Below, in pieces: positions 26,676 through 33,648 of a DNA stretch of 64,000 nucleotides (positions are counted from its first letter, which is position 1; the number at the start of each line of letters is the position of its first letter). Source of the DNA: Rhizorhabdus histidinilytica (GTDB lineage Bacteria > Pseudomonadota > Alphaproteobacteria > Sphingomonadales > Sphingomonadaceae); assembly GCF_900167915.1 (NCBI RefSeq), contig NZ_FUYM01000004.1, forward strand, positions 476,186 to 540,185, read 5' to 3'. Both the position numbers and the translations under genes were made by a program. The notes under the pieces were generated by a model that searched no databases, had not been told where the DNA came from, and was given only the letters and a program-made list of their open reading frames with translations.

Positions 26676-27692
26676 TCAGGCCGCGACCTGACTGAAGTCG
26701 GCACCGAACTCGGCCAGCCGGCGAACCGCATCGCCCGGGTCGATCAGCCGTTCGGGCAGATAGAGACCCGGGGCGGCCGGGCTTCCGTTCGCGAGACCCA
26801 GCAGGCCTTCGAGCCCCAGCGCGACGAACAGCGCGGTCAGCGGCGCCTGGCCGGCCGGATGGACGATCCGATGGACGGTTCGCCGCGGCGCGCCATCCTT
26901 GCCGAGACCGCTGATCTCGATGCCGATCTCGGTCGAATGATGGTCGCCGGCCCGGCGCGCCGGCGTCTCGCCGATCGCGAGATCGAGCCGGACCGAGGTC
27001 GCGCCGGTCGCCGCCGCTAGGCTGACCGAGTCGAGCGGCGAATAGGCCTGGGCCGGCACCTCGCGCCCCGACGAGTCGATCAGGGTCGATTCAGCGAGGT
27101 CGCCGCCGACCCAGAAATAGTCGCCGTCGTGCCGGATCATCGCGAAGGGCGCGTGGCCGGTGATGCGCTCATAATCGGCATAGGCCGCGGGCCCGCCCAT
27201 GTCCCGCTCGTCGAGCAGCGCGGTGATCCGGATCGAATCGATCGCGGCATAGTCCCTGGCGGCGTACAGGGCCGGCAGCACTGCGGCGCCCGCCAACCAC
27301 TGGCTCGACAGCATCATCGCCGCTGCGTTCGGGTTCCGAATGTGGACCGCGACCTCGGGAGCGATCTCGAAAGCGCCGCTGGAGATGCTGAGATAGGGGA
27401 TGCGCCGCGCCTGCGCTTCCGCCGCGGCATGGAGCCAGTCGTCCTTGACGAACAGCGCGAAGGCACCGAAGCGCCGATCAGGCGACAGGCCCAGGTCGGG
27501 CCGCTCGAGATCGACCTGCACCGCAACGGCACCGTCGATGCCGCTCGCGACCGCCTCGGCCTTGGCGATGTCGCGGCCGCCGATCGCGATCGGCAGGTCC
27601 GGGTACATCCGACGCAAGATCGTTGCGCTGATGCTTCCCACCACACCCGAACCGCCGATCAATAATATGGGCGCGTCGATGTTGTTCGCCAT
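26676..27692 (-). CDS. Saccharopine dehydrogenase-like protein, copy 2
   Basis: A 338-residue paralogue of the gene that follows it. The Rossmann motif is ILLIGGSGVVGSISATILRR (9-28), and PDLPIAIGGRDIAKAEAVAS corresponds to the same NADP segment as in copy 1. The glycine loop differs (GGSGVVG against GYGPVG), and the middle parts are much less alike, so the duplication is old or the two have separate jobs, for example as subunits of a heterodimer. GGGAAATCGGCA precedes the ATG at 27692. It is the first gene of the minus-strand run, with a 347-base divergent region to the AraC regulator upstream, so AraC control is plausible. Confidence 0.8.
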   Translation of the reverse strand: MANNIDAPILLIGGSGVVGSISATILRRMYPDLPIAIGGRDIAKAEAVASGIDGAVAVQVDLERPDLGLSPDRRFGAFALFVKDDWLHAAAEAQARRIPYLSISSGAFEIAPEVAVHIRNPNAAAMMLSSQWLAGAAVLPALYAARDYAAIDSIRITALLDERDMGGPAAYADYERITGHAPFAMIRHDGDYFWVGGDLAESTLIDSSGREVPAQAYSPLDSVSLAAATGATSVRLDLAIGETPARRAGDHHSTEIGIEISGLGKDGAPRRTVHRIVHPAGQAPLTALFVALGLEGLLGLANGSPAAPGLYLPERLIDPGDAVRRLAEFGADFSQVAA

Positions 27693-28039
27693 TGCCGATT
27701 TCCCTTCCGATGACCGGACCGGTCGGGCCGTCGGCTCGTGCAGCCGACACCCCCGGAACGCCTCACCCGACGGGGCCTAGCAACCGCCCTCCCCTCCTGA
27801 ACATGTGCGCAGTGGCCGTTTGCGATCGATATCCTTTTGGAGACATCGCCGACCGGCTGGTGTCTGGGAATCACCAAAACGGCTGTCATGATAAAAAATA
27901 TCATTATTTTTCAATATAATAATTACAACTTCCTGCGGCTGCACTTCGGAAGGGCGCTATTTTGATTTGGTCGATCACTTCGCATATTGTAGTACATGTG
28001 ACATAGAAAATTTATGTCGTTGGACTTAGGGAGAGCGAG
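27693..28039. other. Divergent promoter region, AT-rich centre
   Basis: A 347-base gap between the minus-strand saccharopine-like operon and the AraC gene. The part from about 27880 to 28020 is markedly AT-rich against the GC-rich genome, as expected for back-to-back promoters. AAAAATA and TATTTTT at 27894-27900 and 27905-27911 make a short AT-only hairpin. No operator could be assigned with confidence, though this is the natural place for AraC binding sites. Confidence 0.6.
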
Positions 28040-29035
28040 ATGACCGCTTGGGCTCAGCAGATGCAACTCACCGCCGACGACGCGGTCTTCACCGGCCCGG
28101 ATGTCGCTCTGATGCGCGTTCTGATCGCCGATGGCGCGACGGACGCCGGCGCTGGCCCCGGCCTGTCGCTGATGGACCAGGCGCGGATCGCCGCCGATGC
28201 TGCCGGCCCCGCACTGATCGATCGCGTGTCGCAGCCGCTCGGCCGCTATGGCCAGGCCGGATCGGCGATCCTCACCTCCTCGACACTGCGGGTCGCGCTT
28301 GCCTCGATGAACACGATCGCCCCGCTGCTCAACCTCCGACACGAGCTGGTGCTTGCCTCCTGTTCGGGCGACGGCGTGGTGCTGTTTCGGCCGCTCGCCG
28401 GGATCGACGCGCCGGTCCGCGACGCGCTGCTGCCGCTCGACGCCGCCAAGGTCGCGCTGTTTCTCGCCCAGCTTCTCGACGGCACCGACAGGACCGTCCG
28501 CCTCGTCGCCCCGACCTGCTGGATCGCCGGCTTCGCACAATCGCTGGCATTGGCCGATCGGGTCGAGCTGATCGAGAGCGACATGTTCGAAATCCGCGTC
28601 CCCGGGGCCTCGGCGACCATGCCGCTGCCCGGCCGCTGCGTCGCCGGCCATGCCCGGTGGATGCGGGGCTGCATCCGCAGCATCCGCGACATGGTCGAGG
28701 ATCGGCTGCTGGAAAGCGTGCGGCGGCTGGTCAACGCGGCAACTGACGACTCCCCGTCGTTGGGCGACGTCGCCACGCGCCTGCATCTCTCGGCGCGCAC
28801 GCTGCGCCGGCGCCTGGCCGATCGCGGCGTCAGCTTCATGCGGATCGTCGACGAGGAGCGCCGCAGCCTGGCGCTGCAATATGTGATGGGCGGCGAGATG
28901 ACGGTGGAATCGATCGCCGAGCGGTTGGGCTATAGCGAGAGCGCCAACTTCCGCCATGCCTTCCGCCGCTGGACCGGCTCCTCACCGCGCAACTATCTGG
29001 CGGGCGGCAGGACGCTCGAAGCCGCCCAGGCCTGA
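28040..29035 (+). CDS. AraC family transcriptional regulator
   Basis: A 331-residue AraC-type activator. The C-terminal 100 residues hold two helix-turn-helix units: LGDVATRLHLSARTLRRRLA and MTVESIAERLGYSESANFRH, with the closing segment FRRWTGSSPRNY. The N-terminal part (1-210) looks like the PF12625-type effector domain found in OruR/ArgR-like AraC members, not the XylS type. GGGAGAG six bases before the ATG is a good ribosome site. It is divergent from the saccharopine-like/Rieske operon, its likeliest target, and lies about 0.7 kb upstream of a TonB receptor and the quinoline-type cluster, which it might also control. The effector is unknown. Confidence 0.9.
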   Translation: MTAWAQQMQLTADDAVFTGPDVALMRVLIADGATDAGAGPGLSLMDQARIAADAAGPALIDRVSQPLGRYGQAGSAILTSSTLRVALASMNTIAPLLNLRHELVLASCSGDGVVLFRPLAGIDAPVRDALLPLDAAKVALFLAQLLDGTDRTVRLVAPTCWIAGFAQSLALADRVELIESDMFEIRVPGASATMPLPGRCVAGHARWMRGCIRSIRDMVEDRLLESVRRLVNAATDDSPSLGDVATRLHLSARTLRRRLADRGVSFMRIVDEERRSLALQYVMGGEMTVESIAERLGYSESANFRHAFRRWTGSSPRNYLAGGRTLEAAQA

Positions 29036-29737
29036 TCGATCGCCGCCCTCGACCAAGCCCTCTGCGCCCCCCTCGGCCGAGGTTTGATCATGGGAAAGGG
29101 CCAGCACCTCAGTGCCAGGCAAGCGCGCGACGACGAACTGCCTTACACCCCCATACCCTGAAGCCAGGCGCCCGCACGCCCCAAACGCAACATCCCGCCG
29201 ATCCGCGCGAAAACATCGATCGCCCAAACAGACACTGGCGACAGGTCGCATCAATCGACCGCAATTTGCCGCGAGACGCCCAGAATCCTCGGCTTCTGAC
29301 GGCTGAAACCGAATAGCTGGCCATTATCGAGCAGCTGCGGCAGGTTCATCCCGCGCGCGGCCTCGCCGCTGGTCGCCCGCGACGACCAACCTCCGCCATC
29401 ACCCGAAGCCCCCTCCTTGGGGGCGATCGAGAATTCCCCGCCTCCTCGCCACGCCTCGCGCCGCCCAAACTCGATCGGGTGCGACGAGTCCTTGATACGT
29501 CTGGATTTTCGGTCGGTGCTCGTGGCGCGGTGGCGAAATAGCTTTTCCCAAAACTAACAATCGCTAGTCCATAAAAAGTCTATTGAAATATGATTGATAA
29601 TATGCAAAATAGGCTTGGCAGGTTGCATGGCTGCGTCGTGGCCATGCCGCCGCAACGAAGGGGAGACGTCGGAACGGTTCGCGGGGCGGGAATGCCCGTG
29701 GATCTTGCGGCCAGCACCGCGTCAGGGAGGTCAGAAC
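29036..29737. other. 702-base gap: possible decayed reading frame and promoter
   Basis: No intact gene is supported. On the minus strand from about 29553 to 29262 there is an open frame without a usable start; it contains protein-like stretches such as HPIEFGRREAW and QLFGFSRQKPRILGVSRQIA and then stops. A different minus frame to about 29040 also reads partly protein-like. This could be a decayed gene with a frameshift, or chance in GC-rich DNA. GCCCCC and GGGGGC (29408-29424) form a small hairpin. From 29545 to 29615 the DNA becomes AT-rich, with TTGAAA at 29583-29588, a plausible promoter for the TonB receptor, whose ribosome site AGGGAGG is at 29724-29730. Confidence 0.4.
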
Positions 29738-32161
29738 ATGAATAGATCACATGCCGGACGGATGAAGTTGCTCTGCGGGGTCGCTCCCCTGCTGTTGCTG
29801 GCCGCCGGGACGGCCCATGCAGAGACCGCCGCGGCGGAGACCATCGAGACCGCGGGCAGCGATGGCGCCGGCGAGATCGTCGTCACCGCGAACAAGCGCG
29901 AGCAGTCGATCAACAAGGTGGGCCTCGCCATCACCGCGCTGAGCGGGGACGCGCTCAGGTCACAGCGCGTCGTCAGCCTCGCCGATCTCGCCAACACGAT
30001 CCCGGGCCTCAGCTACGCGCCGTCCGCGACGCAGACGCCGGTCTACACGCTGCGCGGCGTGGGCTTCTACGAGACCTCGCTCGCCGCCTATCCGACCACC
30101 AGCGTCTATGTCGACCAGGTGCCGCTGCCCTTTCCCGCGCTGAGCACCCACGCCAGTTTCGACCTGGAGCGCGTCGAGGTGCTGAAGGGGCCGCAGGGCA
30201 CGCTGTTCGGGCAGAACTCCACCGGCGGCGCCATCAACTTCATCGCGGCCAAGCCGACCGACACCTTCGCCGCGGGCGGCGATATCAGCTATGGCCGCTT
30301 CAATCGGGTCGAAGGCAATGCCTATGTCAGTGGCCCGTTGTCGGGCACGATCAAGGCGCGCCTGGCGCTGACCGGCGCGCGCGCCGACGATTGGCAGTAC
30401 AGCTACACGCGCAAGGACAAGCTCGGCGAGGTAGGATATTATGCGGGCCGCCTGATCGTCGATTGGCAGGCCAGCGAGCGGCTCGATTTCGAAGTCAACC
30501 TGAACGGCTGGCGCGACAAGAGCGACCCGCAGGCGCCCCAATATCAGACCCTCCTGTCGCAGTCGCCGACGACGACCGTTCCGGGCTTGCGCGCCTTCCC
30601 CTTCTCACCGTTCGAGCCGCGCGCCGCGGACTGGACGCCGAGCACCCGGCCCCATGCCGACAACCGCCTCCTGCAAGGATCGGTGCGCGGCAATTGGGAG
30701 GTCGTCGACGGCGTCACCGTCACCGCGATCTCCTCCTATGTCGACTACAAGCCCGATCAGGGGTTCGAGACCGACGGCACCACCTTGATGGCCGACGACT
30801 TCATCATCGATCGCGGCCGGATCAAGTCGTTCAGCCAGGAGCTGCGCGTCGCGAACAGCGATCGATCGGACTTCCGCTGGGTGGTCGGCGCGAACTATGA
30901 GAAGAGCCACGTCTACGAATATCAGCTCCAGACCTTCTCGGACATCAGCACCGCCCCGGTGTTCGGTTACACCGGAGCCTATGTCTATTCCGACCAGCAC
31001 ATGCGCAACTACGCCTTCTTCGCGAACGGCGAATATGACCTGTCCGACCGGTTCACGGTCAAGGCCGGCGCCCGCTACACCAATGCGCGCCGCCGGGCTG
31101 CGACCTGCACCGGCGATCCGGGCGATGGTTCCTTCGCCGCCGCGTTCGACGGCCTCGCCAATGCGATCCAGCTCGGTTTCTTCCCGGTCGCGGGCTTCAC
31201 GCCCACCGGCGTGCCGGTGCCGCCGATCGGCGGCGGCTGCGCGCCGCTCGACAACACCACCGAGGATGGCACGCCGGCGACCTATCTGCCCGGCGAGTTC
31301 AACGACACGCTGAAGGAGGACAATATCTCCTGGCGCGTCGGACTCGACTACAAGCCGGCGAGCAATGTCCTGCTCTATGTCAATGCGGCGAAGGGCTACA
31401 AGGCGGGCAGCTTCCCGATCGCTTCCGCCGCGACGTTCGAGCAGTTCCTGCCGGTGACCCAGGAATCGCTGATGTCCTACGAGGCCGGCTTCAAGCTGAC
31501 CACGCTCGACCGCAAGCTCCAGGTCAGCGGCGCGGCCTTCTACTACGACTATAAGAACAAGCAGCTCCGCTCGAAGATCGTCGATCCGATCTTCGGCGTG
31601 CTCGACGCTCTCGACAACATTCCCAAGTCGCGCATGATCGGCGTCGAACTCGACAGCAGCTTCACGCCGGTCCGAGGGCTGACGCTCGGTGCTTCGGGGA
31701 GCATCCTCGACAGCAAGATCACCCGCTTCGTCGGCCTCGACACCGCGGGCGGCGCGATCGACTATAGCGGCGCCGTCATCCCTTATACCCCCAAATATCA
31801 GCTCCGCCTTTCGGCCGACTATGTCTGGGATATGGGATCGGCCCAGCCTTTCGTCGGCATCGTCTTCTCCACCCGCAGCAAGGCGCTGGCGAACATCGGC
31901 GGATCGCGCGGCCTCGTCATCACGTCGGACTTCGCGTCGTCGGTACCGGTCGATCGGACCTATACCATTCCCGGCTACTCGCTGGTCGACGTGCGGGCCG
32001 GCGCCCGCTTCAACGACGGCCAGTGGAGCGTCACGCTGTTCGGGAAGAACGTGTTCAACAAATATTACGTGACCAACATCTTCACCGACTACGACACGAT
32101 CGCCCGGTTCGCCGGCCAGCCGGCCACCTATGGCGTGACCTTCGCGTTCAAGTTCCAGTGA
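29738..32161 (+). CDS. TonB-dependent outer-membrane receptor beside quinoline-type cluster
   Basis: An 807-residue receptor. The signal peptide is MNRSHAGRMKLLCGVAPLLL through TAHA. GEIVVTANKREQSI is the TonB-box region, and the plug has LERVEVLKGPQGTLFGQNST and GGAINFIAAKP. The barrel ends VTFAFKFQ. AGGGAGG eight bases before the ATG at 29738 decides the start; in-frame residues before it are not protein-like. It is immediately upstream of the molybdenum hydroxylase genes, with a strong hairpin in between, so it may be the uptake protein for the cluster's substrate and be expressed more strongly than the enzymes. It shares the general plug plan with the receptor at 21760, but the two are not close copies. 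Confidence 0.93.
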   Translation: MNRSHAGRMKLLCGVAPLLLLAAGTAHAETAAAETIETAGSDGAGEIVVTANKREQSINKVGLAITALSGDALRSQRVVSLADLANTIPGLSYAPSATQTPVYTLRGVGFYETSLAAYPTTSVYVDQVPLPFPALSTHASFDLERVEVLKGPQGTLFGQNSTGGAINFIAAKPTDTFAAGGDISYGRFNRVEGNAYVSGPLSGTIKARLALTGARADDWQYSYTRKDKLGEVGYYAGRLIVDWQASERLDFEVNLNGWRDKSDPQAPQYQTLLSQSPTTTVPGLRAFPFSPFEPRAADWTPSTRPHADNRLLQGSVRGNWEVVDGVTVTAISSYVDYKPDQGFETDGTTLMADDFIIDRGRIKSFSQELRVANSDRSDFRWVVGANYEKSHVYEYQLQTFSDISTAPVFGYTGAYVYSDQHMRNYAFFANGEYDLSDRFTVKAGARYTNARRRAATCTGDPGDGSFAAAFDGLANAIQLGFFPVAGFTPTGVPVPPIGGGCAPLDNTTEDGTPATYLPGEFNDTLKEDNISWRVGLDYKPASNVLLYVNAAKGYKAGSFPIASAATFEQFLPVTQESLMSYEAGFKLTTLDRKLQVSGAAFYYDYKNKQLRSKIVDPIFGVLDALDNIPKSRMIGVELDSSFTPVRGLTLGASGSILDSKITRFVGLDTAGGAIDYSGAVIPYTPKYQLRLSADYVWDMGSAQPFVGIVFSTRSKALANIGGSRGLVITSDFASSVPVDRTYTIPGYSLVDVRAGARFNDGQWSVTLFGKNVFNKYYVTNIFTDYDTIARFAGQPATYGVTFAFKFQ

Positions 32162-32167
32162 CCCGAT

Positions 32168-32204
32168 CGGGGCGGGCGCCGCAGCTTGCGGTTGTCCCGC
32201 CCCG
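32168..32204 (+). terminator. Hairpin after TonB receptor, possible partial terminator
   Basis: CGGGGCGGG and CCCGCCCCG form perfect 9-base arms, and inside them CCGCA/TGCGG adds a second stem. It starts seven bases after the receptor stop. No T-run follows, so it may act as an attenuator or mRNA 3'-end stabiliser between the receptor and the enzyme genes rather than as a full stop. Confidence 0.5.
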
Positions 32205-32251
32205 TCTCCGCCGATAGCGTTGGCGCGGGATCGAACAGCAGGGCGATCGAA

Positions 32252-33106
32252 GTGAAGTTTCCTGCCTTTGCCTATGCCGTCCCCGAGACGATCGAGGAAG
32301 CGCTCGAGCTGCTGGCGTCGGACGCGGATGCGAGGCCGCTTGCCGGCGGCCAATCGTTGCTGCCGATCATGGCGCTCCGGCTGGCCGCGCCCTCGATGCT
32401 CGTCGACCTCGGCCGGATCGACATGCTCCGCCAATGCGTCGTCGGGCCGGACCGGATGAGAATCGGCGCGATGCGCACCCATGCGGCCAACGCCGCCTGT
32501 TTCGACGTCTGGGCCCAGCTTCCGCTGATGTCGGACGCGCTGCACCATGTCGCGCATCAGGCGGTGCGGAACCGGGGCACCTTCGGCGGCAGCCTTGCCC
32601 ATGCCGATGCCGGCGCGGAGATGCCGCTCGTCGTCTCCGCGCTCGACGGCGCGATCATCCTGCGCGGCCCGCATGGCGAGCGCAGCGTTCCGGCCGCCGA
32701 CTTCTTCCAGGGCCATTACACGACCGCCATCGAGCCCGGCGAGCTGCTGGTCGCGGTCGAGCTTCCCTATTCGCCGCTGCAATGGGCGTTCGAGGAATTC
32801 GCCCGCCGTTCGGGCGATCTCGCCGTCGCCATGGCGGCGGTCGGCGTCGATCTCGACGGCGACGTCTGCCGCGACGTCCGCATCCTGCTCGGCAGCGTCG
32901 GCGAGCGGCCGATCCGGGCGCACGACGCCGAAGCCTTCCTGCGCGGCCGCCCGCTGACACCGGGAGCGATCACGGAGGCGGGGCGCATGGCGGTCGCCGG
33001 CGTGGCAGCGCGCTCGGACATCCATGCCGACCCGGCCTATCGGGCGTCGATCGCGGCGGTGCTCGTATCCCGGGCGCTCGACCGCCTGGCGAGAGGGGAC
33101 TTCTGA
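32252..33106 (+). CDS. qorM: Molybdenum hydroxylase FAD subunit, quinoline 2-oxidoreductase M type
   Basis: A 284-residue medium subunit of the xanthine-dehydrogenase/CoxM family, carrying FAD that passes electrons out of the iron-sulphur centres. The FAD sites are AGGQSLLPIMALRLA and the second loop RNRGTFGGSLAHADAGAEMP. GTG at 32252 is preferred (VKFPAFAYAVPET is the standard start), with GGGCGA upstream. Its stop overlaps the next start in TGATG. The order medium, small, large is the order of qorMSL in Pseudomonas quinoline degraders as I recall, and the Rieske gene nearby supports that assignment. Other N-heteroaromatic hydroxylases share this plan, so the symbol is provisional. Confidence 0.82.
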   Translation: MKFPAFAYAVPETIEEALELLASDADARPLAGGQSLLPIMALRLAAPSMLVDLGRIDMLRQCVVGPDRMRIGAMRTHAANAACFDVWAQLPLMSDALHHVAHQAVRNRGTFGGSLAHADAGAEMPLVVSALDGAIILRGPHGERSVPAADFFQGHYTTAIEPGELLVAVELPYSPLQWAFEEFARRSGDLAVAMAAVGVDLDGDVCRDVRILLGSVGERPIRAHDAEAFLRGRPLTPGAITEAGRMAVAGVAARSDIHADPAYRASIAAVLVSRALDRLARGDF

Positions 33107-33648
33107 TGCGACGCGCGGATGTGGGTGATCGGCTCGAGACAATCGCGCTTGTGAACGGGCGCGAACGGCGCTTCAGCGTCCTGCCGCGCACCAGCCTGGC
33201 CGACGCGCTACGCGACGAACTCGGCCTGCACGGCGTCAGGGTCGGTTGCGAGCATGGCATCTGCGGCGCCTGCACCATCCTGGTCGACGGCCGTCCCATG
33301 CGATCCTGCCTGATGCTCGGCGTTCAGGCGGACGGCGCCCGGATCGAGACGATCGAGGGGCTGGCGCAGGGCCAGCAGCTCCATCCGCTGCAGGACGCCT
33401 TCCGGCGCCACCATGCGCTGCAATGCGGCTTCTGCACCGCAGGCTTCCTCGCCACCGCCCAGGGGCTTCTCGACGAGAATCCCGATCCGACGCGGGAGGA
33501 GGTTCGCGAGGTTCTGTCGGGCAATATCTGTCGCTGCACCGGCTATCAGACGATCGTCGACGCGATCATGGAGGTCGCCGCCCAGCGCATCGCCGATCGG
33601 CAGGCTGCGGCCGGCCAGACCGGCATGGAGACGTCCGATGGCGACTAA
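33106..33648 (+). CDS. qorS: Molybdenum hydroxylase 2Fe-2S subunit, QorS type
   Basis: A 180-residue small subunit with two 2Fe-2S centres. The plant-ferredoxin-type N-terminal set is Cys48, Cys53, Cys56 and Cys68 (VGCEHGICGACTILVDG, then RSCLMLG). The helical C-terminal set is Cys107, Cys110, Cys142 and Cys144 (ALQCGFCTAGF and GNICRCTGYQ). The electrons run from molybdenum through these to FAD. It overlaps the M subunit by one base and the large subunit by eleven bases, so the three are translationally coupled. Relative to CoxS-like subunits it has a short extra C-terminal tail after the last centre (QRIADRQAAAGQTGMETSD). Assignment as the quinoline enzyme rests on context. Confidence 0.85.
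   Translation: MRRADVGDRLETIALVNGRERRFSVLPRTSLADALRDELGLHGVRVGCEHGICGACTILVDGRPMRSCLMLGVQADGARIETIEGLAQGQQLHPLQDAFRRHHALQCGFCTAGFLATAQGLLDENPDPTREEVREVLSGNICRCTGYQTIVDAIMEVAAQRIADRQAAAGQTGMETSDGD

Noticed and set aside
27894..27911. Hairpin as intrinsic terminator
   Set aside because: The arms are only A/T and it lies in a divergent promoter region where no transcript should end.
28040..29035. Ortholog of the quinoline regulator OxoS
   Set aside because: OxoS is of the XylS type; this protein has a different N-terminal domain and faces another operon, so only AraC family is claimed.
30605..33142. An 845-residue minus-strand open frame across the TonB receptor and FAD subunit
   Set aside because: No family motif; it spans two clear plus-strand genes and the hairpin between them.
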